DNA of 64,000 nucleotides from Desulfovibrio sp. Lineage in GTDB: Bacteria; Desulfobacterota; Desulfovibrionia; Desulfovibrionales; Desulfovibrionaceae. The position numbers and the translations under genes were made by a program. The stretch spans positions 236,051-300,050 of the forward strand of contig NZ_WASP01000003.1 in NCBI RefSeq assembly GCF_009712225.1, in the 5' to 3' direction. Numbering within the stretch: position 1 is the first letter of the stretch; every line of letters starts with the position of its first letter. This document shows, piece after piece, positions 56,084-64,000 of this stretch. Under the pieces are notes generated by a model, which did not search any database, was not told the origin of the DNA, and worked only from the letters and a program-made list of their open reading frames with translations.

Positions 56084-57496
56084 TCAGAAGTAATCCGAAA
56101 AATACGGCTTGTCTGGCGGGATAAGCGTTTCCAGTGTTTTCAGCAGGTGATAGTCCATATCAATGCGATCGTTGTTGTAAAGGTAGGTAGGCCGCTTGTA
56201 GCCCATCAGCATGGTGGTGAGCGTCTTGATATCCAGCGAGAGACGGTGACCCGTGCTCCAGATGTTGACCTTTTCGCAGAACGTGCGGCCATCACGCCAG
56301 CTTACATGGAAGATGCCGTTGTTCCACGGGGCCATCACGTCGCTTACTTCAATCTCGAGGGTGAGCTTGGGGTCTTCAAACTGAAAGCTGTACTGCTCTA
56401 TGAAGCGCTGCACGTCTACAATGCGGGCCATGGCATAGGGCTGGATGCTCTCGTCAATTTCGCTATCCTCAAACTGGAAGGCAATGGGCTCGCCTGTGTA
56501 GTTGGCGCCTTCCACCTTGGTAATCATGGAAAAATGGGCGCTTATGTAGTTCCAGATGCCGTACTTGGCTTCCTGGTTCAGGTAGACCATTTCTTTGATG
56601 CTGAAAACTTCGTTCTCTATGTAATAGATGACGTAGCCAAGGGGCTTGGCGTCGGCGCTGTAATACACCGCCGCCATAACGTCGTCCGAATCCCAGCGCC
56701 AGTATTCTTCCCATTCCAGATCGCCGCGAATGAGCGCGCCGTGTTCCTGCAGGGAAAAATACTTGTAAACCCTGTGCAGGTCTTCGCACTCTATGTCTAC
56801 GCGCTCAATCTGCCCGTCCACGGGGTGACGCTTGGGCAGCTGGGTGTCCTTGATGGTAAAGGTCATCTTGTCCGATACAATTTCCCAGCCGTGCTTGCGG
56901 TACAGGGGAATGGAATAGGGACAGAGGTAAGAGATGATCTGCTGCTGCGAACGCATATACTCAAGGCTTTTACCAATGAGCGAATGGATAAGCCCGCGCC
57001 CGGTGTATTCGGGATAGGTGGCCACACCGGTAATACCGCCCATTTTGCATATCTCGCCCTGGATGTTCACTTCCATGGGGTAGATGACGATCTGTGAAGC
57101 CAGATGCCCCTTGTAGAACCAGCCCATCACGTGAGACGCCTCAAATATGGGCATCTTGGACTGCTTCATCTCCATGTCTGACCAGCCGATGCGGGCCATT
57201 TCAGAGGTACTGACCTGAAAGGCGTAGCGCAGCAGGGCCTCGAACTCCTCAAAATCTTCTTCGCCGAGCTGGCGCAGCTCAAAGGCTTCCGTGCCCACAT
57301 CCTTTCCGGCGGGGGCCTCTCTATGTTGGGCGGCAGCGCCCTGCGCGGCTGACCCGCGCTCGCGTCGAGCTACCGGCACAAGGGGCGCGCCATTGTGCTC
57401 ATCTGGTGGTACACCTGCGCCGTGAAAAGGACGCGGCTCTTGCAGACGCGGCCCGTCTAGCGGAGGAAGATGCTGCTGTTTATGAAGAATGCGCAT
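56084..57496 (-). CDS. Eis-like GNAT acetyltransferase
   Basis: A 470-residue protein with a tandem-GNAT and sterol-carrier-like layout as in Eis: an acetyl-CoA domain starting near FELRQLGEEDFEEFEALLRYAF, the AcCoA loop MGGITGVATYPEYTGRGLIHSLI, a second GNAT-like part, and a C-terminal SCP-like domain ending in PPDKPYFSDYF. The final carboxylate (Phe) is used as base in Eis enzymes. Residues about 10-70 are Pro/Gln/Ala-rich and not part of the fold. The start at 57496 is tentative. Substrate (amine, aminoglycoside or protein Lys) is unknown. Confidence 0.85.
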   Translation of the reverse strand: MRILHKQQHLPPLDGPRLQEPRPFHGAGVPPDEHNGAPLVPVARRERGSAAQGAAAQHREAPAGKDVGTEAFELRQLGEEDFEEFEALLRYAFQVSTSEMARIGWSDMEMKQSKMPIFEASHVMGWFYKGHLASQIVIYPMEVNIQGEICKMGGITGVATYPEYTGRGLIHSLIGKSLEYMRSQQQIISYLCPYSIPLYRKHGWEIVSDKMTFTIKDTQLPKRHPVDGQIERVDIECEDLHRVYKYFSLQEHGALIRGDLEWEEYWRWDSDDVMAAVYYSADAKPLGYVIYYIENEVFSIKEMVYLNQEAKYGIWNYISAHFSMITKVEGANYTGEPIAFQFEDSEIDESIQPYAMARIVDVQRFIEQYSFQFEDPKLTLEIEVSDVMAPWNNGIFHVSWRDGRTFCEKVNIWSTGHRLSLDIKTLTTMLMGYKRPTYLYNNDRIDMDYHLLKTLETLIPPDKPYFSDYF

Positions 57497-57598
57497 GTAA
57501 TGCCTTCTATATAGGTGTGAAAAACCGCTGTACAACGGGCGAACCGATTGCGCAAGAGGTTTCACTGGCCGCCCCAAAGGCAGCGAAAGAACAGATTT

Positions 57599-58459
57599 TC
57601 AGATATCCAGACCTGCGGACATGCGACGTTGCTTGAGCCCTTCATACACTGACTGGCTTACGCGCAAGCCTCCATAGCCCTGCCCAAGACGGATGGTGGG
57701 TTTGTTGGATCCGTGGTAGTCCGAACCGCCGGAAACACCAAGATCAAAGCGCTTGGCCAAAGCAAGGCAGGTGCGTATATCGGCCTCGGAATGTTCGCTG
57801 TGATAGGCTTCAATGGCGCTCAGGCCATAATCCTTGAGGCGCGCCACCATGGTGTCCAGCCAGCCGGCAGGGGCCCTCCACAGCAGGGGATGGGCAAGGC
57901 ACACCGTTGCGCCCGCTGAAGCCAGCAGGCTTACGCTTTCTTCAGGCTCCAGCACGGTTTTGGGCAGATAGGCCTTGCCACGGCTGCCCAGAAATTCCCT
58001 GAAGACCTGTCGTACATCCTTGGCGAAACCCTTGCGCAGCAACACTTCGGCAATATGGGGCCTCCCCACGCTCTCGCCTCTGGCGGCGGCCAGCACTTCT
58101 TCCATGCTGATGTCGTACCCGAGATCCTGCAGTTTTTGCACAATACCCATGTTGCGCTCGGCGCGCTTCTCGCGCAGCCAGCAAAGCCGATCAAGCAGAG
58201 GTTGCGGGTTTTGTGGCAGCCACAGGCCAAGAATATGCAGTTCACCCAGCTCTGTGCCGGTGGATATCTCGCACCCGCGCACGACCTCAATGCCCAGATC
58301 CCGTCCGGCCTGCTGGCCTTCGTCCAGCCCAGAAAGCGTGTCATGATCGGTTATGGCCACGGCGGCAAGACCCGCTGCATGGGCTTTGGCCACGAGCTGC
58401 GCCGGAGAATCCGTGCCGTCAGAGGCAGAAGAATGCGTGTGCAGATCAATAAATTTCAT
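57599..58459 (-). CDS. PHP-domain phosphoesterase (RNase AM / nucleoside bisphosphatase-like)
   Basis: A 286-residue metal-dependent phosphoesterase. The PHP ligands are in IDLHTHSSASDGT, AITDHDTLSG, GCEISTG, SVGRPHIAEVLLRKGF, CLAHPLLW and GSDYHGSNKP. Family members such as YciV trim 5' ends of rRNA or hydrolyse 3',5'-nucleotide bisphosphates. I chose ATG 58459 since it starts at the fold; ATG 58471 is also possible. It is divergent from the Trm112-like gene. Confidence 0.9.
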   Translation of the reverse strand: MKFIDLHTHSSASDGTDSPAQLVAKAHAAGLAAVAITDHDTLSGLDEGQQAGRDLGIEVVRGCEISTGTELGELHILGLWLPQNPQPLLDRLCWLREKRAERNMGIVQKLQDLGYDISMEEVLAAARGESVGRPHIAEVLLRKGFAKDVRQVFREFLGSRGKAYLPKTVLEPEESVSLLASAGATVCLAHPLLWRAPAGWLDTMVARLKDYGLSAIEAYHSEHSEADIRTCLALAKRFDLGVSGGSDYHGSNKPTIRLGQGYGGLRVSQSVYEGLKQRRMSAGLDI

Positions 58460-58572
58460 ACTCTCTTTCATGGGATAATTATCATACCGCAAAATGACAA
58501 TATGGGGCAAGCCTTGAACTGGATGGCTCTTGGAGATAGAATACCTGCTCACGCTGAAAACAAGGATTTTTT

Positions 58573-58794
58573 ATGCCAATGGAAACTACTGAACTGCTAA
58601 AGATTCTGGCCTGCCCCAAATGCCTTGGGAACCTTGTTGCGCTTGAAGACAACGGAACAGTGGCCGCCTTTGCCTGCAAGGCCTGTGGCGTTGCCTACCC
58701 CGTGCGCGACAACATCCCCATCATGCTGGTGGAAGAGTCCATTCCCCTTGCTGACTGGATCAGGGACCACCCTGCAGCCAAGGAAAAGGCCTGA
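58573..58794 (+). CDS. Trm112 family zinc-binding protein
   Basis: A 73-residue protein with CPKC (residues 14-17) and a second Cys pair in CKACGVAYPVRDNIPIML, the YcaR/Trm112 pattern. Trm112 stabilises methyltransferases in eukaryotes; bacterial members are of uncertain role. Its stop overlaps the next start by ATGA, so it is coupled to the phosphodiesterase gene. Confidence 0.9.
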   Translation: MPMETTELLKILACPKCLGNLVALEDNGTVAAFACKACGVAYPVRDNIPIMLVEESIPLADWIRDHPAAKEKA

Positions 58795-59354
58795 TGCGCC
58801 TGCTGGTTGCTTCTGACCTGCACGGCTCTGTGGAAAGCCTGCGCTTTCTGCTGGAGAGAGCGCGTCAGCTTGCTCCGGACGCGCTGGTACTGCTGGGCGA
58901 TCTGGTGTACCACGGCCCGCGCAATCCCCTGCCTCAAGGCTACGATACACGCTCGGTGCTGCAAACCATGCCAGACCTCACCACCCTGCCCTGCCCGGTC
59001 ATAGCCGTGCGCGGCAACTGTGATGCAGAGGTGGACCTTGGGTTGTTGCCCTTCGCAGTTACGGAGTCGACGTGGATTGAGGCCGATGGCCTGAACATTT
59101 TTGCCAGCCACGGGCATCACCTGCCCGAACGCCCCCCGTGCCCCGGCATCAAACCCGGCACGGTGCTGCTGCGCGGGCACACCCATGTGCCGCGCGGCGA
59201 AACCATTGACGGCCTGCACTTCTGGAATCCCGGTTCACTTTCTCTGCCCAAGGGGGGATCGCCCCGCACCTACGGCATGATCGAAAGTGGCGTTTTCACC
59301 GTGCTGGACATGCAGGGCGGCGAAATTTTGCGTCATGCACCCGCAGGGCTCTAG
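58794..59354 (+). CDS. yfcE: YfcE-type metallophosphoesterase
   Basis: A 186-residue calcineurin-like phosphodiesterase. Metal ligands are in ASDLHGS, LLGDLVYHGPRN, AVRGNCDAEVD, ASHGHHLPERPP and RGHTHVPRGE, closely matching E. coli YfcE. Natural substrate unknown. Located between the coupled Trm112-like gene and maf. Confidence 0.9.
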   Translation: MRLLVASDLHGSVESLRFLLERARQLAPDALVLLGDLVYHGPRNPLPQGYDTRSVLQTMPDLTTLPCPVIAVRGNCDAEVDLGLLPFAVTESTWIEADGLNIFASHGHHLPERPPCPGIKPGTVLLRGHTHVPRGETIDGLHFWNPGSLSLPKGGSPRTYGMIESGVFTVLDMQGGEILRHAPAGL

Positions 59355-59365
59355 CCGGTAACTGT

Positions 59366-60157
59366 ATGACAAATACCCATTCTTGCAGCGCGGCTGCAGA
59401 TGCTCGCGCAGAGGCTTGTGCAGAGGGCAGCTCAACCACTGGCAAAGACTCCAGCGCGAGCATGCGTCCGCTGTTTCGGCTCTCCGCGGGTTACGAGCTT
59501 GTGCTGGCCTCGGGCTCGCCCCGCAGGCGGCAGTTTTTGAACGAATGGGGCATTCCCTTCCGCCTTGCTCTTGCCAGTACGGAAGAACCCCGTCCCATGC
59601 CCGGTGAATTGCCCGAGGCCTACACCCGGCGGGCAGCGGTTGCCAAGGCTCTGGCCGTGGGCCGGACCCTGCCGCCAAAAGCTTCCCAAAAGCCGGTTCT
59701 GCTTGCTGCGGATACCGTAGTGGCCATTGGCGGCGACATTCTTGGCAAGCCGGAAAACCCCGCCCATGCGCTGACCATGCTTGAACGCCTTAGCGGTGCA
59801 AGCCATGAGGTTATCAGCGCAGTATGCCTGCTGCTGCCCGCGCAGAGCGCAGGGCCTTTATCGGCCAGCACCCTGCCGGAGCTGCACGTTGAGGAGACTG
59901 TAGCGGGCTCATTTCGCATGCTGAGCTTCAGCGATGTGAGCCGCGTTGTTTTCCACCACTGGCCCCGCCCAGTGCTGCAAGCCTATGTGAACACAGGCGA
60001 ACCCAGCGACAAGGCTGGCGCATACGCCATTCAGGGTCAGGGAGCCGTGCTGGTCGAGCGGGTGGAAGGCTCGTGGAGCACGGTGGTAGGGCTGCCCGTA
60101 ACGCCGCTGGCCCAGGTTATGATCAGCCTGGGAATCATGCAGCCCTATGGGGCATAG
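59366..60157 (+). CDS. Maf-like nucleoside triphosphate pyrophosphatase
   Basis: A 263-residue housekeeping NTP pyrophosphatase that clears non-canonical or surplus nucleotides. Motifs: LVLASGSPRRRQFL, LAADTVVAIGGDILGKP, and GAYAIQGQGAVLVERVEGSWSTVVGLPV. The first 30 residues are an unusual Ser/Ala-rich extension; ATG 59462 could be the true start and would give 231 residues. It is followed by a terminator. Confidence 0.92.
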   Translation: MTNTHSCSAAADARAEACAEGSSTTGKDSSASMRPLFRLSAGYELVLASGSPRRRQFLNEWGIPFRLALASTEEPRPMPGELPEAYTRRAAVAKALAVGRTLPPKASQKPVLLAADTVVAIGGDILGKPENPAHALTMLERLSGASHEVISAVCLLLPAQSAGPLSASTLPELHVEETVAGSFRMLSFSDVSRVVFHHWPRPVLQAYVNTGEPSDKAGAYAIQGQGAVLVERVEGSWSTVVGLPVTPLAQVMISLGIMQPYGA

Positions 60158-60179
60158 ATTCTGAGACTCGAAACCTTGT

Positions 60180-60215
60180 GAGGCCTGACCGGCAAAACGG
60201 TCAGGCCTCTTTATT
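60180..60215 (+). terminator. Terminator of the maf-like gene
   Basis: The perfect stem GAGGCCTGACCG / CGGTCAGGCCTC over GCAAAA, followed by TTTATTT. Confidence 0.92.
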
Positions 60216-60707
60216 TACAACCGCCCCTGTATTCCCCCAGCGCCTGGCATACTGCCTGCTTCCAGCAATGGCTCCGCGAGCCGTTTCCATAACAGGGCTT
60301 TCCTCCGTTCCCTTCCACTACCGGCTTGATGGATATCCTCACCTTTGGACATATGAACCGGTGCGAGGCTGCACACTGTTTCTCTCCACACGCTCCGGCA
60401 GGCGCAATTTTGCCTTTTGCCCTTTTTTTGCGCCGCTGCAGCCAGCCTCACAAAAAAAATTTGAAAAAATTAAAAAAATTTCAGACAGTCTTGTGATTTA
60501 TTTCTTCAATTGGTATGGCGTTCCAATCCGCATGAATTGGTATCCTAGGTTGCCATTTGTGTCGTTTCGTGAAAAAATACACAACTATGACTGAAAGCCC
60601 AATCAATTTCGGCCCCTTGACGCCTCTCTAGAATCTCTTTATTGCTGTACCATGGAATTACTTCACCTCTAATATTTTATGTAACAAACAGGAGGGAGGA
60701 TTTTATC
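60216..60707. other. Upstream region of acetyl-CoA synthetase gene
   Basis: About 490 nt with no convincing gene. It holds an A/T-rich block (60451-60482), an inverted repeat ATTGG-N9-CCAAT (60509-60527), a direct repeat AATTGGTAT (60508-60516 and 60535-60543), and a candidate promoter TTGACG-N17-TATTGC (60617-60645). The repeats suggest regulator binding. Confidence 0.5.
60617..60645 (+). promoter_or_regulatory. Candidate acs promoter
   Basis: TTGACG, 17 nt, TATTGC, about 65 nt upstream of the gene. The -10 is weak, which fits an activated promoter. Confidence 0.4.
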
Positions 60708-62753
60708 ATGTCCCAGGAAAGGATCACGACGCTCTTGAATGAGAACCGCAGCTATCTTCCACCTGAGCACGGCAAAACTTCTGCATGGGTATGTGGGCCA
60801 GAAGAATATAATGCTCTCTGCAGCCGCGCACTGGAAGACCCCAACGACTTTTGGGGTGCGCGAGCATCGCAGTTGATCCACTGGTTCAAACGCTGGGACA
60901 AAGTACTTGAAGCAGATGAGGTAAATCACAAGTACAAGTGGTTTACAGGCGGCGTACTTAACGCCTCCTTTAACTGCATTGACAGGCACCTCATCTCAGG
61001 GCGGCGCAACAAGGCCGCTCTCATCTGGCAGGGCGAAAAAGAAACCGACGTTCGCTGCTATACCTACCAGATGCTGTACACAGAAGTGTGTCGTGTGGCT
61101 CACGCGTTGAGCTCGCTGCGTATCCGCAAGGGCGACCATGTGGCGTTGTACATGCCCATGATTCCCGAGCTGTTTATTGCCATGCTGGCCTGCGCCCGTA
61201 TTGGTGCCATCCACACGGCCATTTTCTCCGGCTATGCGGAAGGCGGCGTGCGCAGTCGCATACAGGGCTGCAAGGCGCGCGTTGTCATCACGGCCGATGC
61301 AGCCGTGCGCGGTGGCAAGTTCAAACCCCTCAAGGCCAACCTTGATCCCATCCTCGAAAAGTGCCCCTCTGTGGCGCACGTGGTTGTGGTCAAGCATGCC
61401 GGTATTGAGGGCGTCAACATGCAACGCAACCGCGACGTGTGGTGGCACGACCTTATCGACGACTTTACCCTGAACCCCGACTTTCCCTGCGAACCCATGG
61501 ATGCCAATGACACGCTCTTTCTGCTGCACACCAGTGGCAGTACGGGCAAGCCTACGGGCGTCATGCACTCAACGGGCGGCTACCTGACCTACGCGGCGCA
61601 CTCCACGCAGTGGTGCTTCGACATGCGTGACGACGACGTGTACTGGTGCACGGCTGACGCCGGGTGGATCACCGGCCACACCTATGGCGTATACGGTCCC
61701 CTTTCGCTTGGTGCCACAACGCTCATGTTTGAAGGCGTACCCACGTGGCCCTACCCTGACCGCTACTGGCGCATTGTGGAAAACTTCCGGGTCAACATAT
61801 TCTACACCGCGCCCACGGTCATACGCTCGCTCATGCGCATGAACGAAGCCTGGACAGAACGCTACGACCTGCGCAGCCTGCGTATTCTGGGCAGCGTGGG
61901 CGAGCCCATCAACCCCGAGGCCTGGCACTGGTATCACAAAAACATCGGCGGCGGCGAACTGCCCATCGTGGATACATGGTGGCAGACCGAAACCGGCGGT
62001 GCCATGATTGCCCCCATGCCATACGCCACCAAGCTCAAGCCAGGTTCGGCCTCCAAGCCGCTGCCCGGCATTGACGCTGCGGTTATCGGCACGGCCTCGC
62101 GCGATGGCGACATAGCCGAGGCTGGCAGCAAGGCCGGTCACCTGGTCATCCGCCGCCCCTGGCCCGGCATGATGCAGGGCGTGTACAACGATGAAGAAAA
62201 GTACCAGTCCTACTTCTCGCGTTTCGGCTGCTACTCGTCGGGAGACGCGGCAGAAATTGACCAGGACGGATACTTCTGGATTCTGGGCCGCGTGGACGAC
62301 TCCATCAACGTTTCGGGCCACCGCCTCTCCACGGCAGAAATTGAAGCCGTGCTGGCCGCCTGCCCCGAAGTGGGTGAAGCCGCTGTGGTTCCCATGCCGC
62401 ATGCCCTCAAGGGCGAAGGCATCTATGCCTACGTTGTCACGCGCGACGAAGTGCCGTGGAGCGCCCAGCTGCGCGTAAAACTGCGCGACGCCGTGCGCCG
62501 CGACATTGGCGCGCTCGCCAGCCCGGAATTCATCCAGTTTGTGGACGCCATGCCCAAGACCACCTCGGGCAAGATCATACGCCGCATGCTGCGCAAGATC
62601 GCTGGCGACAGCTATGAAGACATCGGCGACACCACTTCGCTGGCCGAACCCGATGTGATTGGCAAGATCATCGAAGGCCACCGCAACCTTGTTGCTGGCA
62701 GACACGAAACGGAAGGCGCCCCGCAGGGCGAAGCCGCTGCCGCTAAGGAATAA
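60708..62753 (+). CDS. acs: Acetyl-CoA synthetase (AMP-forming)
   Basis: A 681-residue enzyme that makes acetyl-CoA from acetate and ATP through acetyl-AMP. Motifs: LFLLHTSGSTGKPTGVMHSTGGYL (P-loop-like), TWWQTETGG, YSSGDAAEIDQDGYFWILGRVDDSINVSGHRL, and the acetylatable Lys in TTSGKIIRRMLRK. The long conserved N-terminus separates it from propionyl- or acyl-CoA synthetases. ATG 60708 has GGAGGGAGG upstream; the open frame before it (from 60642) is not supported. A Glu/Ala/Gly tail of about 15 residues follows the fold. It could serve acetate assimilation or scavenging. Confidence 0.96.
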   Translation: MSQERITTLLNENRSYLPPEHGKTSAWVCGPEEYNALCSRALEDPNDFWGARASQLIHWFKRWDKVLEADEVNHKYKWFTGGVLNASFNCIDRHLISGRRNKAALIWQGEKETDVRCYTYQMLYTEVCRVAHALSSLRIRKGDHVALYMPMIPELFIAMLACARIGAIHTAIFSGYAEGGVRSRIQGCKARVVITADAAVRGGKFKPLKANLDPILEKCPSVAHVVVVKHAGIEGVNMQRNRDVWWHDLIDDFTLNPDFPCEPMDANDTLFLLHTSGSTGKPTGVMHSTGGYLTYAAHSTQWCFDMRDDDVYWCTADAGWITGHTYGVYGPLSLGATTLMFEGVPTWPYPDRYWRIVENFRVNIFYTAPTVIRSLMRMNEAWTERYDLRSLRILGSVGEPINPEAWHWYHKNIGGGELPIVDTWWQTETGGAMIAPMPYATKLKPGSASKPLPGIDAAVIGTASRDGDIAEAGSKAGHLVIRRPWPGMMQGVYNDEEKYQSYFSRFGCYSSGDAAEIDQDGYFWILGRVDDSINVSGHRLSTAEIEAVLAACPEVGEAAVVPMPHALKGEGIYAYVVTRDEVPWSAQLRVKLRDAVRRDIGALASPEFIQFVDAMPKTTSGKIIRRMLRKIAGDSYEDIGDTTSLAEPDVIGKIIEGHRNLVAGRHETEGAPQGEAAAAKE

Positions 62754-62794
62754 TCCTTCAGGGGTCTGGCTGCCCGGAGCGGCCTTGCCCCCTC

Positions 62795-62821
62795 ACCGGG
62801 TCGTTCCCTCAACGACCCGGT
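62795..62821 (+). repeat. Perfect hairpin after acs
   Basis: ACCGGGTCGTT-CCCTC-AACGACCCGGT, an 11-bp perfect stem without a T-run, 41 nt after acs and directly before the terminator below. Confidence 0.6.
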
Positions 62822-62825
62822 AAAA

Positions 62826-62867
62826 CAGCACACCCCCGCATTATTGTGCCAATGCGGGGGTGTGCTG
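62826..62867. terminator. Terminator between acs and the converging membrane-protein pair
   Basis: CAGCACACCCCCGCATT / AATGCGGGGGTGTGCTG over ATTGTGCC, a perfect 17-bp stem. T-rich flanks are short on both sides. Confidence 0.75.
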
Positions 62868-62908
62868 CTGTAAAATGCAAAGTAAACAGTATGAACCATA
62901 CAGGCTGG

Positions 62909-63265
62909 TTAAGGTCCTTGTTTTGGGGCGTCGGCAGATTCCGGCCTGCAGGCCTCGGGGCTGTCTGTCTCATCTTTTGCACAGGCCGTGCCTGCTGATT
63001 CGGCAGCACCCGTTCCCGCCACAGCACTCCACCTGCAAAGGGTGTCACGCATCCACGCCCACACAGCACGGCTCTCTTCTGGCATGCACACCGTGGCGAG
63101 GCACAGGGCAATAATCAACAGGGCAAGGGCAGCCAGAACAAGGGCCAAAGCCTGAACCGCCAGGGCAAAGGCCGCAACCCCGGCAAAAGCAATCAATGCC
63201 CACTTGCCAGCAAAAAATCCACCACGCGTGCAGGCAGCCCGCACCTTGGCAACAATATCCATCAT
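62909..63265 (-). CDS. Unknown small membrane protein coupled to HMA-like protein
   Basis: A 118-residue protein with a basic start (MMDIVAKVRAACTRGGFFAGKW), two close hydrophobic helices rich in Ala/Leu/Ile (about 23-62), then a polar Glu/Ala/Ser tail. The start ATG overlaps the stop of the upstream gene (ATGA), so the two are translated together. I recognise no family. A larger frame from 63514 is an out-of-frame extension across the partner gene. Confidence 0.7.
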   Translation of the reverse strand: MMDIVAKVRAACTRGGFFAGKWALIAFAGVAAFALAVQALALVLAALALLIIALCLATVCMPEESRAVWAWMRDTLCRWSAVAGTGAAESAGTACAKDETDSPEACRPESADAPKQGP

Positions 63266-63792
63266 ACAGCCTTGCGCCGCACCCACACATGGCGGCCAGC
63301 CATAACCGCCCAGACAAGGCCCGCCAGTATGTGCAGGGGTTTTGGCCCGGAAAGTCCCGCGGCCAGACACACGCCAGCTGCGCCCATCATGGCCCGTACC
63401 TCGAGCTTGCGGCGCGATATGCCCAGCATGTTGCGTTTGTCGCCCTGCCCGCACGCTGCGGGACGTGGAGCGGCAGAGGCACTGGCGGCATCGCCGCTGC
63501 GCCATTTTTCGCATCTGCGGGCGCGGGCTGCAACGCGTCTTTCAGCCGCGACCTCGGCCTTGGGCCGGGCCAGCACCGGCACGCTGGCTTCAAGGCGTGC
63601 GCATATGCCAGCCACGTCCGCACCCGGCTGCAAAAGCAGCAACAGCGATTCCGCGCCGGCGCGCACTTCGTCTACGGCAGATTCCTTGCCAAGGACACTC
63701 TGCGCCGCCGCACGAATGGCAACCTCGCCAAGCGCGGGATGACGCAGGCGTGCCCGTCCTTCCATGGAGTGCACTACATAGGCTGGAAGCAT
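63262..63792 (-). CDS. HMA-like domain membrane protein
   Basis: A 176-residue protein. The N-terminal 75 residues (YVVHSMEGRARLRHPALGEVAIRAAAQSVLG) resemble the HMA-type ferredoxin-like fold of the HMA_2 kind, which lacks the metal-binding CxxC. A basic Arg/Ala linker follows, then a C-terminal membrane segment (VRAMMGAAGVCLAAGLSGPKPLHILAGLVWAVMAG). Such domains often flank P-type ATPases or related membrane systems, which may lie beyond the window. ATG 63792 has GGAGA upstream. Family placement is tentative. Confidence 0.68.
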   Translation of the reverse strand: MLPAYVVHSMEGRARLRHPALGEVAIRAAAQSVLGKESAVDEVRAGAESLLLLLQPGADVAGICARLEASVPVLARPKAEVAAERRVAARARRCEKWRSGDAASASAAPRPAACGQGDKRNMLGISRRKLEVRAMMGAAGVCLAAGLSGPKPLHILAGLVWAVMAGRHVWVRRKAV

Positions 63793-63992
63793 GGTCTCTC
63801 CTTGTGGCAAAATCACGTATGTGCAATCAATCAAATTTGAAAATGACTTTCTTTTCTCTTGACACAGAACCGCATTGAAGGCAAGGTGGTTTTACGAAAA
63901 TTGGCAACAGGCACCAACCTGACCAGATATTTCCAGACGGTTGAAGACCGTTGAACAAATTTCCACCAGCCTTAAACAGAGAGAGTGCACGC

Positions 63993-64000
63993 ATGAGCCA
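63993..64000 (+). CDS. Start of a further gene, cut by the window edge
   Basis: ATGAGCCA at the very end is preceded by AGAGAGAG about 8 nt upstream. Only two codons and two bases are visible, so nothing can be said about the product. It is divergent from the HMA-like gene, about 200 nt away. Confidence 0.35.

Noticed and set aside
1..64000. CRISPR arrays and insertion sequences
   Set aside because: No regularly spaced repeats, transposase-like proteins or terminal inverted repeats with target duplications were seen.

Overview
The window looks like chromosomal core DNA of a GC-rich, motile, anaerobic deltaproteobacterium, most likely a Desulfovibrio or close relative. This is inferred from gene content, since no database was searched: two large chemotaxis receptors, SelA, a DUF169 protein, TrmD fused to a second methyltransferase domain, a partial mannose-type PTS beside smpB, and short CI-repressor-like regulators. 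No insertion sequence, CRISPR array or intact prophage was seen.

Layout. 1-8.5 kb: end of an EF-hand protein, a DUF169 protein, an NhaD-like antiporter, two methyl-accepting chemotaxis proteins (the first broken by a 1-nt frameshift) in AT-rich surroundings, and a YqaA-type membrane protein. 8.5-17.4 kb: tRNA-Arg(UCU), folC, selA, an M18 aminopeptidase, an AlkD-like HEAT protein, a small repressor-like gene, an MltA-type lytic transglycosylase, a YbgC-type thioesterase and an unknown membrane protein. 17.6-30.8 kb: an EF-G paralogue, a phosphopantetheinyl transferase, then a long co-directional run: trmD fusion, rplS, rnhB, yraN, rsmI, PTS IID, HPr, enzyme I, smpB and comEC. 30.9-35.3 kb: an orphan glycine-betaine-type binding protein, umuDC facing a self-cleaving LexA/CI-type repressor, and an LprI-like exported protein.

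35.8-50.5 kb is one S10-spc-alpha ribosomal superoperon on the minus strand: 29 genes from rpsJ to rplQ, including secY, map and rpoA. It has a long structured leader and hairpins in most of its wide gaps. It is divergent from a gene for a degenerate receiver plus TPR protein, followed by secA. 55.6-64 kb holds an SMR exporter, an Eis-like acetyltransferase, a PHP phosphoesterase, Trm112-like, YfcE-like and Maf-like genes, acetyl-CoA synthetase, a coupled pair of small membrane proteins (one with an HMA-type fold), and the first codons of a further gene.

The genes mainly serve translation and its quality control (ribosomal proteins, EF-G-like factor, TrmD, RsmI, SmpB, SelA), secretion (SecY, SecA), signalling (MCPs, PTS, receiver-TPR) and DNA repair or uptake (UmuDC, AlkD-like, RNase HII, ComEC). 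The best candidates for new biology are regulatory: the umuDC/repressor intergenic region, a tandem palindrome upstream of the second MCP, the alternative-pairing S10 leader, the Glu-for-Asp receiver-TPR protein, and the coupled HMA-like membrane pair.
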